This document shows positions 41,987 through 52,134 of a stretch of DNA of 64,000 bases, piece after piece. The translations under genes and the position numbers were made by a program. The stretch is from Bacteroidota bacterium (GTDB lineage Bacteria > Bacteroidota > Rhodothermia > Rhodothermales > Rubricoccaceae). Position 1 is the first letter of the stretch; each line of letters opens with the position of its first letter. The stretch covers positions 62,001 to 126,000 of the forward strand of contig JBCBNX010000003.1 of assembly GCA_039821555.1 (NCBI GenBank), given 5' to 3'. The notes beneath the pieces are model-generated. The model saw nothing but the letters and a program-made list of their open reading frames with translations, did no database searches and was not told where the DNA came from.

Positions 41987-42847
41987 ATGCCTCCGCCCAA
42001 CGCCGGGCCGCAAGCGCCCACGCCCCCCTCGATCCCCGGCGTCAAGAACGCCATCGCCGTCGCGTCCGGAAAGGGCGGCGTCGGCAAGAGCACGGTCGCG
42101 GCCAACCTCGCCGTCGCGCTCAGCCAGGCCGGGCACAAAGTCGGCCTCGTGGACACCGACATCTACGGCCCGAGCGTCCCGACGATGTTCGGCGTGCCCG
42201 AGGGCGAGAAGCCGCGCCTCAACGACGAGCGCAAGATTCTTCCGCTGCGGCGCTATGGCGTGAAGCTGCTCTCGATGGGCTTCCTCGTGGACACCCGCAA
42301 CGCCGTCATCTGGCGCGGCCCGATGGTGTCGTCCGCCGTCCGGCAGTTCCTCAGCGACGCCGACTGGGGCGAGCTCGACTATCTGATCCTGGACCTTCCG
42401 CCGGGCACAGGCGACATCCAGCTCACCATCGTCCAGACGATCCCGCTCACGGGGTCCGTCGTCGTCTCGACGCCGCAGAAGGTGGCGCTGGACGACGCGC
42501 GCAAGGGCGTGGCGCTCTTCCAGAACGTGAACGTGCCCGTGCTCGGCATCGTGGAGAACATGGCCTACTTCGTGCCGCCGGACCTGCCCGACCGGCGCTA
42601 CTACCTCTTCGGCCAGGGCGGGGCGCGCAAGCTCGCCGAGGAGCTCGGCGTGCCGCTCCTCGGCGAGGTGCCCATCGAAGAGCAGCTCCGCGAGTCGGGC
42701 GACCGCGGCAAGCCCATCGTCGTAGCCGAGCCAGAGAGCGCATCGGCCAAAGCGTTCCAGCGCATCGCGGAGGAGACGATCACGCAGGTCACGATTCGCA
42801 ACGAGAGCGAGCCGCCGACGCAGCCCATCGAGATTCTGTACAAGTAA
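41987..42847 (+). CDS. mrp: Mrp/NBP35-type iron-sulfur carrier ATPase
   Basis: A P-loop NTPase of 286 residues acting as an Fe-S cluster carrier (ApbC/Mrp). The deviant Walker A is [12 protein letters not shown], followed by [12 protein letters not shown] and [11 protein letters not shown]. It lacks the N-terminal DUF59/MIP18 domain (about 90 residues) that most bacterial Mrp proteins have; the start lies next to a heptamer array, so the domain may have been lost on insertion. The conserved CxxC near the C-terminus of many Mrp proteins is not evident. Nfu, another Fe-S factor, is 3 kb downstream. Confidence 0.9.
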   Translation: MPPPNAGPQAPTPPSIPGVKNAIAVASGKGGVGKSTVAANLAVALSQAGHKVGLVDTDIYGPSVPTMFGVPEGEKPRLNDERKILPLRRYGVKLLSMGFLVDTRNAVIWRGPMVSSAVRQFLSDADWGELDYLILDLPPGTGDIQLTIVQTIPLTGSVVVSTPQKVALDDARKGVALFQNVNVPVLGIVENMAYFVPPDLPDRRYYLFGQGGARKLAEELGVPLLGEVPIEEQLRESGDRGKPIVVAEPESASAKAFQRIAEETITQVTIRNESEPPTQPIEILYK

Positions 42848-42928
42848 GGCGGTATCGCAGTGCCGCGGTGAGTTGGTGCCGCCGTTGGGCGTAGGTTGGG
42901 AGCACCTCGCCCCACCTGACCCCCCTCA

Positions 42929-45751
42929 ATGCACGCGCCCCTCGTCCGCTACCTCCGCGACTGCTTTGAGGAGGACCACCGCCGCGCGACGCTGTGGAAC
43001 GTCTTTGCCAAAACCATCGGGCCGCGCTACGTCGTCCCCGAGCGCGAGGACATCCTGACGGGCGACCTGACACTGCTCCCGCTCGTCGGCGAGACGGCAG
43101 TGGATTTCCAGAAGGCGACGACGCTCTACCAGCGCGAGAAGGAGCTGCTCTACGCGAGCCTGTTCGTCGTCGGGTCGTGGCCGCGCACCGAGCAGGACCG
43201 CGACGACGACACAGTCGGGGGATTCGGGCGCCCCGTGCGGATCTGCGCGCCGCTACTCACCTACCCCGCCACGCTCCAGGAACGTCCTGGCGGGACCTTC
43301 GCTGCGCTCGACCTCAGTGACCCGCGCCTGAACGAAGGCCTGCTCCGCGCGCTCGACTCTAGCCAGGAGGGCCCAGACCAGAAGGACGACGCAACGCTCA
43401 GCGAGCGGCTTTGGGACCACCTCACCGCCGAGCCACTCAGCGCAGCTAGTCTCTACGAACTCGCCGCACTGCTGCAGGAAACCGTCCCCTCGCTCGACGG
43501 CACGCAGGCCGAGGCCTTTCCGGCACTTGTCGATGCGGCAGCGTTGCGGACACGCATGCCAAAGCGCGGCCTCGCGCTCCTCCCCGCTTCGATGCTACTG
43601 CTCGCCCCGCGCGGGCGCGGTACCCGCGGCGTCCTCAGCGAACTCGACGCGCTGGCCACCACGACGCAGCTTTCGGCTCCGCTGCGGTTTCTGTTCACCG
43701 GTCAGCAGGCTCCAGCGCCCCGGCAGTCTGGCGACCACCTCGTCCCGGCTATCCTGAGCCGCCCGCAGCAGGCCATCCTCGACCGCGCGGCCGAGCGAAC
43801 GGCGTCGGTGGTGGTGGGGCCACCAGGCACGGGCAAGTCGTACACCATCGCGGCGCTCGCAGCCGAGCATGTCCTGCGCGGCGAGACGGTGCTCGTCGCC
43901 TCGAAGATGGACCATGCCGTCGATGTCGTCGCCGACAAGATCGAACGGCAACTCGGCATGCCCGGCGTGGCGATGAGAGCCGGACGGCGCGGCTATGGCA
44001 AGGCGCTCAAGGCGTACTTCCGCCAGCTGCTCAGCGGGATGCATACGCAAGACGCGCCGACCGAGCACGCACTCAACGAGCAGCGTCGGCGCCTACTGCG
44101 CAGCCACGCTGCCATCGACAAGGCGGAAGCTGGGCTGGCCAAGCGCGAGCGGCAAGAGGCCGCCTGGAGCCGCGCGCTCGCCGACGCGCCCCGGAGCCTG
44201 CGTGCTCGATGGGCAGCCTGGCGCACCAGCCGCACCGAGGCGGTCTGGCACCTCGCCGAGCGCTACGAGGCGCGCCTCCGCCGCTTCGTTGTGGAGGCGC
44301 AGGACTATGCCCGACAGCGCAACGCGTATCGCCTGGCCGATGTCCTGAAGCGGCGGCGGCTGGAAATTCAACTCCTCGACCAGGCGCTCCGCGCTCGCGC
44401 GAGCGGCACCCAGAAGAAACGCTTCGAGAGCATCCGGCTAGACACGCTGTTGGCCGCCTTTCCCGTCTGGCTCGTCGCGCTGGGCGACCTCGCCGAGACG
44501 CTGCCGATGGAACGCGAGTTGTTCGACCTCGCCATCATCGACGAGGCGTCGCAGTGCGACCTCGCGAGCGTGCTCCCGCTCTTCCAGCGGGCGAAGCGGG
44601 TCGTGGTCGTCGGGGACCCGCAGCAGTTGCGGCACCTGTCGTTTCTCGCACGGCCCCGGCAGGCCGCCCTCGCGGAGAAACATGGCCTTGATGCTCGAAC
44701 GACTGCCGACTTCGACTACCGGAGCCGTAGCATCCTCGACTTGATGGACGCGCGCATAGGCTCGCAGGACGATGTAGTGTTTCTCGACGAGCACTACCGC
44801 AGCGCGCCGCCGATCATCGCCTTCAGCAACGCGCGGTTCTACGGCGAGCGGCTGCGTGTGATGACGGCCAAGCCCACGCCGCCGCCGGTACCTCCGCTCG
44901 TGCTGCACCGCGTGGACGGACACCGCGCGGCCTCGGGCGTGAACGACACCGAGGTCGAGCACGTGCTCGACGCGGTCGTGGCACTCGTAGCCGAGGACGC
45001 TGAGGCTCCGGGCGGGTCGGCGCGCTCCATCGGCGTGCTGTCGCCCTTCCGCGCACAGGTCGATGCCCTCGGTGACGCCCTCACGGCACGCTTCGAGGCG
45101 AGCGTCCTCGACCGGCATCGAGTGATGGTCGGGACGCCGTTCACGTTCCAGGGCGAGGAGCGCGATGTAATGCTCCTCTCGTTCGCACTTGACAGCGATT
45201 CCCACAGCGCCGCCTTCCGCTACCTCGACCGCGCCGACGTGTTCAACGTCGCCGTGACCCGCGCCCGCTACCAGCAGCACGTCATCACCTCGCTCGACCC
45301 GCGCCAGGTGGCCGCTGACTCGCTGCCTGGCGCTTATCTCCAACATATCGCCGAGGCGAGTCTGACCAACTCGGCCGTGGTCACGCGCGCGGCCTCGCTC
45401 GATCGGTTTGCAGCCGAGGTCGTTGCCGGACTGGAAGAACGAGGCTGGACGTGCCGGGTCGGCTTCCCTATCGCCGGGCTGCACCTCGATCTTGTGGTGA
45501 TGGACGAGGCGCATGCGTGCGGCATCGACCTGATCGGCTATCCGGGGGCCTTTGAGGCGCAGCTGGCCCCCGATCGGATCCGCATACTGGGCCGGGCGAC
45601 GCTTCCGGTGCTCCCGCTCCCGTACGCACGCTGGTACCTCGACCAGACGGCATGCCTCGATGCGGTCGGGGATGCGTTGCGTCGCGCCCCAGCCCTTGCT
45701 CCTCATTTCATCCGGGAAACCTCCGACGGGAGCCTAGACCCGCGAACCTGA
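42929..45751 (+). CDS. UPF1/DNA2-like SF1 helicase with C-terminal nuclease-like domain
   Basis: A superfamily 1B helicase of 940 residues. Walker A VVVGPPGTGKSYTI (Gly at about 297), Walker B LAIIDEASQ (Asp538-Glu539), motif III VVVVGDPQQLRHLSF, motif IV region LDEHYRSAPPIIAFSN, motif V GTPFTFQGEERDVMLL and motif VI NVAVTRARYQ are intact. Residues about 390-470 form a coiled insertion. The last 110 residues (FAAEVVAGLEERGWTCRV, then LHLDLVVMD) resemble a DUF559/restriction-endonuclease-like fold. Such helicase-nuclease fusions act in DNA repair or defence. Upstream pair TTG (42873) and TAGGTTG (42892) is a possible promoter. Confidence 0.88.
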   Translation: MHAPLVRYLRDCFEEDHRRATLWNVFAKTIGPRYVVPEREDILTGDLTLLPLVGETAVDFQKATTLYQREKELLYASLFVVGSWPRTEQDRDDDTVGGFGRPVRICAPLLTYPATLQERPGGTFAALDLSDPRLNEGLLRALDSSQEGPDQKDDATLSERLWDHLTAEPLSAASLYELAALLQETVPSLDGTQAEAFPALVDAAALRTRMPKRGLALLPASMLLLAPRGRGTRGVLSELDALATTTQLSAPLRFLFTGQQAPAPRQSGDHLVPAILSRPQQAILDRAAERTASVVVGPPGTGKSYTIAALAAEHVLRGETVLVASKMDHAVDVVADKIERQLGMPGVAMRAGRRGYGKALKAYFRQLLSGMHTQDAPTEHALNEQRRRLLRSHAAIDKAEAGLAKRERQEAAWSRALADAPRSLRARWAAWRTSRTEAVWHLAERYEARLRRFVVEAQDYARQRNAYRLADVLKRRRLEIQLLDQALRARASGTQKKRFESIRLDTLLAAFPVWLVALGDLAETLPMERELFDLAIIDEASQCDLASVLPLFQRAKRVVVVGDPQQLRHLSFLARPRQAALAEKHGLDARTTADFDYRSRSILDLMDARIGSQDDVVFLDEHYRSAPPIIAFSNARFYGERLRVMTAKPTPPPVPPLVLHRVDGHRAASGVNDTEVEHVLDAVVALVAEDAEAPGGSARSIGVLSPFRAQVDALGDALTARFEASVLDRHRVMVGTPFTFQGEERDVMLLSFALDSDSHSAAFRYLDRADVFNVAVTRARYQQHVITSLDPRQVAADSLPGAYLQHIAEASLTNSAVVTRAASLDRFAAEVVAGLEERGWTCRVGFPIAGLHLDLVVMDEAHACGIDLIGYPGAFEAQLAPDRIRILGRATLPVLPLPYARWYLDQTACLDAVGDALRRAPALAPHFIRETSDGSLDPRT

Positions 45752-45797
45752 CGCTTGCTTCGCCGTAGCAGCAAAACACAAGATCCAGACGCCGCCG

Positions 45798-46067
45798 ATG
45801 AGCACCACGACCACCCTTCAGGACGACGCGCTGAACCAGCGCATCGAAGAAACCCTCGACACGATCCGGCCTTACCTGATGGCCGACGGTGGCTCGGTGC
45901 GCCTGCAGAGTGTCACCGACGACATGGTGGTCGAGCTCGAACTCCTCGGCGCCTGCGGGACGTGCCCGATGAGCATGATGACGCTGCGCGCAGGCATCGA
46001 GCAGGCGCTCAAGCGCGCGGTGCCCGAGATCACCCGCGTGGAGGCCGTGACGCCGTCCGCGCATTAG
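45798..46067 (+). CDS. nfu: NifU-like C-terminal domain protein
   Basis: A scaffold protein of 89 residues for Fe-S cluster assembly, formed only by the NifU C-terminal domain. TIRPYLMADGGSVRLQSV leads to the cluster-binding CXXC in LGACGTCPMSMMTLRAGIEQ. Length is typical of stand-alone Nfu. It is separated from mrp by the helicase gene; both handle Fe-S clusters, which suggests a functional link. The gap to the helicase is 46 bp. Confidence 0.93.
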   Translation: MSTTTTLQDDALNQRIEETLDTIRPYLMADGGSVRLQSVTDDMVVELELLGACGTCPMSMMTLRAGIEQALKRAVPEITRVEAVTPSAH

Positions 46068-46121
46068 GTGCCGTCCTAGTTTTTTCTGCCAGCCCGCCCC
46101 GATTTCGTTCGCTCGTCGGGG

Positions 46122-46151
46122 TTTGCTGTTCGGGGCCAGGTGCGTAGATTC
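46122..46151 (+). promoter_or_regulatory. Promoter of the AP2-domain gene
   Basis: TTTG at 46122-46125, 19-nt spacer, TAGATTC at 46145-46151: a Bacteroidetes -33/-7 pair about 110 bp before the ATG at 46261. Confidence 0.6.
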
Positions 46152-46260
46152 AGCGCGCCCCTCCCCCTGCGCCACCTGGCGTGCCCCTTTCGCGACGTGT
46201 GCCCGTCGGCTCCCTACCGGAGACTTCCCCACCCGACCGGCAACACCACCCCACGTTGCC

Positions 46261-46941
46261 ATGAGCGAGCACCGCAACATCACCCGCATCGATATCGAGC
46301 CGAGTGCCGAGCCGCCGCGTCGCAGCGCGACGCACGGCTGGCAGGTGCGCGTGCGCAGAAATGGCGCGCGTCACACCAAGTTCTTCTCGGACTCGCGCCA
46401 CGGCACGCCAGACGCAGCCCTCGGTGCGGCGATCTCTTACCGCGATACCTTGCTCGACGCATTGCCTGACGCCACGCCCCCCTCCGCCCGCCGCGCCTGG
46501 TCCAATACCGGCGTCTCCGGCCTCAGCCTCCGCACCAAGGCCGGTAAGGACGGCGACGAGAAGCTCTACGTCCAGCTCTCCTGGATCGACGCCGAGGGCA
46601 AGCGGCGCGGTGCCGCCTACTCCGTCGCCAAGTGGGGCCTGCGCCGCGCGCTCTGGAACGGCTGCCTCCGCCTCTACCGCGAACACGAGGAGGCGGGCCG
46701 CGACACCGTCGAGCCGCACCTCAACTTTGCCACCGCGCAGGAGACCCTAAGTGAGTTGCTCGAAGAGGAGCAGCGCAAGGAGGACGAGGCTAAGAGCGAG
46801 GAAGAGGCCCGCCAGCGCGCCGAGGCGGCTGATCGTGGCGAGGTCCCCTCGCTCAACCTCGACCGGCTCGCCCCCGTGGAGCGCATGCAGAAGGAGGAGA
46901 AGATCCAGGAGCACCTAGAGTCGAAGCTGTTTGGGAAATAG
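46261..46941 (+). CDS. AP2-like DNA-binding protein
   Basis: A protein of 226 residues. Two AP2/ERF-like beta modules are visible: HGWQVRVRRNGARHTKFFSD...ALGAAISYRDTLL (about 25-67) and NTGVSGLSLRTKAG...LYVQLSWIDAEGKRRGAAYSV (about 82-130), the second with the GV/SGLSL start common to bacterial AP2 domains in mobile elements. The C-terminal third is a Glu/Lys-rich coiled coil. Role likely DNA-binding; no nuclease domain is attached. It is preceded by its own promoter. Confidence 0.7.
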   Translation: MSEHRNITRIDIEPSAEPPRRSATHGWQVRVRRNGARHTKFFSDSRHGTPDAALGAAISYRDTLLDALPDATPPSARRAWSNTGVSGLSLRTKAGKDGDEKLYVQLSWIDAEGKRRGAAYSVAKWGLRRALWNGCLRLYREHEEAGRDTVEPHLNFATAQETLSELLEEEQRKEDEAKSEEEARQRAEAADRGEVPSLNLDRLAPVERMQKEEKIQEHLESKLFGK

Positions 46942-46960
46942 CACCGACGGCGCTACACTT
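46930..46960 (+). promoter_or_regulatory. Promoter of the SnoaL-like gene
   Basis: TTTG at 46930-46933, 20-nt spacer, TACACTT at 46954-46960. The -33 element overlaps the end of the AP2 gene. Confidence 0.55.
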
Positions 46961-46995
46961 TCGGCTCTCCGTTTTTCCGCTGGATCTCTGAGCCC

Positions 46996-47466
46996 ATGCA
47001 CCCGAACGCTGCGCTGATCGACCGCTTCTACACGGCCTTCCAACAACGCGACGCCGAGGGAATGGCCGCGTGCTACCACCCCGATGTCGTCTTCAGCGAC
47101 CCGGCGTTCCCGCACCTCGTGGGCGACGAGGCCCGCGCGATGTGGGCGATGCTCTGCGAGCGCGGCACCGACCTCGTACTCTCCCACAGCGACGTCCACG
47201 CTGACGACACGACCGGCCGTGCTGCCTGGGAGGCCACGTACACCTTCGGTGGCAAGCGCAAGGTCCACAACCGCATCCAGGCGCACTTCCGCTTCGAGGA
47301 TGGCCTGATCCGCGAGCACCGCGACACATTCAGCTTCCCGCGCTGGGCGCGGCAGGCGCTCGGCCCGATGGGGCTCGCGCTCGGCTGGACGCCGTTTGTC
47401 CAAAACAAGGTGCGCCAGCAGGCTCGCAAAGGCCTCGATCGGTATATGGCAAAGCAGAGCGAATGA
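46996..47466 (+). CDS. SnoaL-like (NTF2 fold) protein
   Basis: A protein of 156 residues with the cone-shaped NTF2 fold: NAALIDRFYTAFQQRDAEGMAACYHPDVVFSDPAF and a C-terminal beta sheet (VHNRIQAHFRFEDGLIREHRDTF). SnoaL-like proteins are isomerases, dehydratases or ligand binders. The catalytic residues of polyketide cyclases are not obvious. The C-terminal tail is basic (KVRQQARKGLDRYMAK). A hairpin at 47477-47507 lies just after it. Confidence 0.85.
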   Translation: MHPNAALIDRFYTAFQQRDAEGMAACYHPDVVFSDPAFPHLVGDEARAMWAMLCERGTDLVLSHSDVHADDTTGRAAWEATYTFGGKRKVHNRIQAHFRFEDGLIREHRDTFSFPRWARQALGPMGLALGWTPFVQNKVRQQARKGLDRYMAKQSE

Positions 47467-47476
47467 CCAAAAGCAA

Positions 47477-47510
47477 ACGCCCCGGAATCTCTTAGATTCC
47501 AGGGCGTTGC
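47477..47510. terminator. Hairpin after the SnoaL-like gene
   Basis: ACGCCC and GGAATCT are paired with AGATTCC and GGGCGT, separated by a CTT loop and one bulged base on each side. It could terminate both the plus-strand gene and the minus-strand tRNA. Confidence 0.6.
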
Positions 47511-47527
47511 CCACATGGTGTGGGGTG

Positions 47528-47617
47528 CGGAGAGGGAGGGATTCGAACCCTCGATAGAGCTATAAACCCTATACTCCCTTAGCAGGGGAGCGCCTTCAGC
47601 CACTCGGCCACCTCTCC
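47528..47617 (-). tRNA. tRNA-Ser (GCU)
   Basis: A 90-nt class II tRNA. The acceptor stem GGAGAGG pairs with CCTCTCC, the discriminator is G, and the anticodon loop CTGCTAA holds GCT (anticodon GCU). The variable arm GTATAGGG...CTATC is long, as in tRNA-Ser. The T-loop is TTCGAATC. No CCA is encoded. Confidence 0.95.
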
Positions 47618-47749
47618 GGGTGTGTGCTTGGCGAAACAGGCAGCGTTTGAGCAGCGCAGGCCCGCAAGATAGGACGGCCTCGCAGCGCCGTCCACCCGTG
47701 CGCCGAAATTCAACAAAGGGCAGAGCAAGACGAGCAGCGGCCGCTCACC

Positions 47750-47836
47750 TTTGTCGTGCTGAACTTGATTCAGCATCTCTGCGATGCCACGAAACACCGA
47801 AAACGTTAGAGATCCCGGATCAAGTCCGGGATGACA
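47750..47836. repeat. Double palindrome between tRNA-Ser and atpG
   Basis: TGCTGAA/TTCAGCA (47757-47775) and ATCCCGGA/TCCGGGAT (47812-47832) are two hairpins of the widely dispersed GTCATGCTGAACTTG and GATCCCGGATCAAGTC types. The gap 47618-47859 shows nothing else. Confidence 0.75.
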
Positions 47837-47859
47837 AGGACATGGGCCTGTGCCCTTCT

Positions 47860-48798
47860 CTACGACGCGGCTTTGAGCGCTTCGGCGCCGGACGAGATCT
47901 CGATGATCTCCGTCGTGATGGCGGCCTGGCGAGCGCGGTTGTAGGTCAGCTTGAGGTCCTTCAGCAGCTCGCCCGCGTTCGTGGTCGCGTTGTCCATCGC
48001 CACCATGCGCGCGCCCTGCTCGGCGGCGTTCGACTCCAGCAGCATGCGCCAGAGTTGGTAGGTGAGGAAGCGCGGCACGAGGTCGTCGAGGAGGCGCTGT
48101 GCGTTGGGCTCGAAGATGTACTCGACTTCGCCGTTGTCCTCCGCTTCGATGTAGTCCTCGCTGGCCTGCATGACCGGCGTGAGGAAGCCGTCAGCGGGAA
48201 TCGGGATGAGTTGCTCCGCGATCCGGTTCTGCGTGATCGTGTTTTTGAACTCGTTATAGACGACCGTGACCTCGTCCCACCGCCCAGCGTCCCACCCTTC
48301 CATCGCGGACTCGATGACGCGCGTGGCCTGCGTGACGCTGAGGCTGTTGAAGACGCCACGGAAGTCGGCGCCGTCGGTGTCCATCACCATCTGATAGCCG
48401 CGCTTCGAGAAGTGCTCATGCGATTTGCGCCCCACGGCGAGGATGTAGAGCCCACCCGCCGCTTCGAGATCGGCGTAGCGCTCTGCGATGGTCGCCTCGG
48501 CCTTCTTGAGGATGTTCGCGTTGAACGCCCCAGCGAGGCCGCGGTCGCTCGTCACGACGACGACGAGGGCCGCGTCCACCGATTCCCGCGCCTGGAAGAG
48601 CGGGTGGCTCGACGGGTCCACGCCTGAGCGGAGGTGGCCGATCAGCTCGCGGATTTTGAAGGCGTAGGGACGCGTGTTGAAGATGCGCTCCTGGGCCCGC
48701 CTCAGCTTCGCCGCCGCCACCATCTTCATGGCGCGCGTGATCTGCTGCGTGTTCTTGACCGTCTTGATGCGGTCGCGGATGTCGCGAAGGGAAGCCAT
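47860..48798 (-). CDS. atpG: ATP synthase F1 gamma subunit
   Basis: The central rotor shaft of F1; 312 residues. The N-terminal helix LRDIRDRIKTVKNTQQITRAMKMVAAAKLRRAQ and C-terminal helix AGELLKDLKLTYNRARQAAITTEIIEI are the conserved coiled coil. VVVVTSDRGLAGAFNANI is the typical Rossmann strand. The last gene of the minus-strand atp run; atpD and atpC are not downstream, as in other Bacteroidota where they lie elsewhere. An 83-bp gap to atpA is filled by a heptamer hairpin. Confidence 0.97.
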   Translation of the reverse strand: MASLRDIRDRIKTVKNTQQITRAMKMVAAAKLRRAQERIFNTRPYAFKIRELIGHLRSGVDPSSHPLFQARESVDAALVVVVTSDRGLAGAFNANILKKAEATIAERYADLEAAGGLYILAVGRKSHEHFSKRGYQMVMDTDGADFRGVFNSLSVTQATRVIESAMEGWDAGRWDEVTVVYNEFKNTITQNRIAEQLIPIPADGFLTPVMQASEDYIEAEDNGEVEYIFEPNAQRLLDDLVPRFLTYQLWRMLLESNAAEQGARMVAMDNATTNAGELLKDLKLTYNRARQAAITTEIIEISSGAEALKAAS

Positions 48799-48803
48799 GT
48801 TGG

Positions 48804-48881
48804 ATTAGGGTATAGGTGATAGGGGATGGGGAACAGGGAGGGTCAGCGCGACCCCATCCCCTATTCCCGAGGCCCTAATCC

Positions 48882-48885
<4 letters not shown>
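48804..48885. repeat. Heptamer hairpin between atpA and atpG
   Basis: Left arm 48804-48838: ATTAGGG TATAGGT and then GATAGGG, GATGGGG, AACAGGG. Right arm 48852-48885: CCCCATC CCCTATT and then CCCGAGG, CCCTAAT, CCCTAG. The two are close inverted copies with a 13-nt loop. The atpA stop codon (48882-48884) is inside. Confidence 0.9.
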
Positions 48886-50468
<1,583 letters not shown>

Positions 50469-50477
50469 GGAGAAGGG

Positions 50478-50560
50478 GAAGTTGAAAGTTGAAGGTTCAA
50501 GGTTGAAGGTTGGTGGGTCCAGGCTTCGCGGCCTTGGACCTTACACCTTCAACCCTCAAC
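50478..50560. repeat. Heptamer hairpin between atpH and atpA
   Basis: Left arm 50478-50512: GAAGTTG AAAGTTG and then AAGGTTC, AAGGTTG, AAGGTTG. Right arm at about 50544-50560: ACCTTCAACCCTCAAC. An inner stem GGTCCA/TGGACC closes the loop. This is the GTTGAAG unit family. Confidence 0.85.
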
Positions 50561-50563
50561 ACA

Positions 50564-51130
50564 CTAGTTCATTGAAACGTAGGCGCGCTGGGCGAACTGG
50601 TCGCGGAGCTGCGCGAGTTGGTGACGGACGGAACCGTCGTAGACCTGGTCGCCGATGCGGACGACGATGCCGCCCATCAGGGCTTCGTCGACGCGGACCT
50701 GGAGGCGCACCTTCTTGCCGGTGCGCTGCTGAAGCGTCTTGGTGAGGGCTTTGGTCTCCTTCGCGGAGAGCGGCATCGCGGAGCGCACGTCGGCTTCGAC
50801 GACACCGTTGACCTCGTCGCGGAGGGCCTGGTAGGCGTCGAGCACCTCGGGGAGCAGCCCGTCGCGGTCTTTCTGGACGAGCAGCTTCACAAAGTCGAGC
50901 GTGAGCGGCTGCACGTTGCCCTTAAGGAGCTTCTCCACCACCGACGTCTTCTTGTCGTTCGGGATGACGGGGCTCTCGAAGAGGAGCAGCAGGTCGCGGG
51001 AGTCGGCGAGGCTGGTGCGGAGGTCGCGCACGTCGGCGTCGATCTTCTCGACCGACCCGGCGGCACTTGCTTCTAGAGCCTCAGCCTCCTGGTAGAGCGC
51101 CTGCGCGTAGCGTCGAGCGACGGGGTTCAT
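50564..51130 (-). CDS. atpH: ATP synthase F1 delta subunit
   Basis: The peripheral-stalk subunit joining F1 to the b subunits; 188 residues. MNPVARRYAQALYQEA opens the N-terminal helical domain; LTLDFVKLLVQKDRDGLLPEVLDAY and the C-terminal GGIVVRIGDQVYDGSVRHQLAQL are signature segments. ATG 51130 is the natural start; upstream frame is array sequence. Confidence 0.96.
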   Translation of the reverse strand: MNPVARRYAQALYQEAEALEASAAGSVEKIDADVRDLRTSLADSRDLLLLFESPVIPNDKKTSVVEKLLKGNVQPLTLDFVKLLVQKDRDGLLPEVLDAYQALRDEVNGVVEADVRSAMPLSAKETKALTKTLQQRTGKKVRLQVRVDEALMGGIVVRIGDQVYDGSVRHQLAQLRDQFAQRAYVSMN

Positions 51131-51196
51131 AGATCGGGGTGTGAACGTTTGGAGGCGCGAAGGCGTGATCGACTCTGCGTCTACGCCTTCAACCAT
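51128..51196. repeat. Heptamer/inverted-repeat element between atpF and atpH
   Basis: Short inverted arms GAAGGCGT (51159-51166) and ACGCCTTC (51183-51190) lie in the 72-bp gap, with GTGTGAACGTTTGGAG to the left. It is the weakest member of the array family. Confidence 0.5.
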
Positions 51197-51202
51197 CCGG
51201 AC

Positions 51203-51718
51203 TTAGTTCTTCGGCATCTCGGTGAGGAAGGCGTCGACCAGCTTCTGCTGGCGGCTGGCGTCGAGGTTCTCGCGGAGGATCTTCTCCGCCGCTCCGATGG
51301 CGAGCCCGGCGACTTCCTGGCGCAGTTCGCCGATGGCGCGCTGCTTCTCGTTCTCGATGTCCTTCTTGGCCTGCTCCTGCATGCGGGCGATCTCAGCCTT
51401 CGTCTTGTCGGCTTCACGCTCGCGGAGGGCCTGGGCGTCGTCGCGGGCCTCGGCGAGGATGCGCTGAGCTTCGCGCTCGGCCTCACGGCGCTGCTTCTCG
51501 TTGTCGGCCTGCATGGCCTTCGCCTCAGCAAGCGCCTTCTCGGCACGCGTGATGGACTCTTCGATGGTGGCCTCGCGCTCGCGGAGCGCCGACGTGATCG
51601 GCCCCCAGGCGTACTTGCCCACGATGAAGAGGAAGAGGGAGAACGCAATGACGATCCAGAAGATCAGCCCGGCGTTCGGGGAGAGCAGTCCACCAGCAGC
51701 GAGGATGGTCGCAATCAT
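51203..51718 (-). CDS. atpF: ATP synthase F0 b subunit
   Basis: The peripheral stalk b subunit; 171 residues. A single N-terminal membrane helix (LIFWIVIAFSLFLFIVGKYAWGPI) is followed by a long coiled coil rich in Ala, Glu and Lys (REREATIEESITRAEKALAE). Length and topology are typical. It lies between atpE and atpH in the order B-E-F-H-A-G. Confidence 0.96.
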   Translation of the reverse strand: MIATILAAGGLLSPNAGLIFWIVIAFSLFLFIVGKYAWGPITSALREREATIEESITRAEKALAEAKAMQADNEKQRREAEREAQRILAEARDDAQALREREADKTKAEIARMQEQAKKDIENEKQRAIGELRQEVAGLAIGAAEKILRENLDASRQQKLVDAFLTEMPKN

Positions 51719-51826
51719 CGGAACGAGGTCAATACAGGTAAAGGGGTGAGGCGGGTGAGCGGCGAGCCGAGGTCGTCTCGACTCGCCGCTCCCACACTCG
51801 CGTTGGGGTCCTCAGTCGCGCCGGAC

Positions 51827-52060
51827 TTAAACAGTCTTGAGCGCGACGAGGATGCAGACGACGAGGCCGAAGAGCGCCACACCCTCGATGAGGGCCGCGG
51901 CGATAATCATCGTCGTACGGATGTCGCCCGAGGCTTCAGGCTGACGGGCCGTGCCTTCGAGGGCAGAGCCAGCGAGGCGGCCGATGCCCATGCCGGCACC
52001 GATGGCAACGAGACCGGCGCCGATGGCAGCACCGAGGTAGGCAAATGCGAGTCCTTCCAT
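51827..52060 (-). CDS. atpE: ATP synthase F0 c subunit
   Basis: The proton-translocating ring subunit; 77 residues in two helices. The polar loop is ARQPE (residues 38-42) and the ion-carrying carboxylate is Glu59 in AAALIEGVALFG. The Gly-rich first helix (GAAIGAGLVAIGAGMGIG) packs the ring. The lack of a Gln at the position before Glu59 typical of Na+ rings favours proton use, an inference. Confidence 0.97.
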   Translation of the reverse strand: MEGLAFAYLGAAIGAGLVAIGAGMGIGRLAGSALEGTARQPEASGDIRTTMIIAAALIEGVALFGLVVCILVALKTV

Positions 52061-52134
52061 TGTTGGGGTAGGGGGTTTAGAGGATCTAGGGTGACAAACG
52101 CGAGCGCGATGCCCGCTGAGGTATTCGTGGGCCG

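Noticed and set aside
42929..45751. Defence island around the helicase
   Set aside because: Neighbours are cupin, Mrp, Nfu and an AP2 protein; no other defence genes or restriction system occur.
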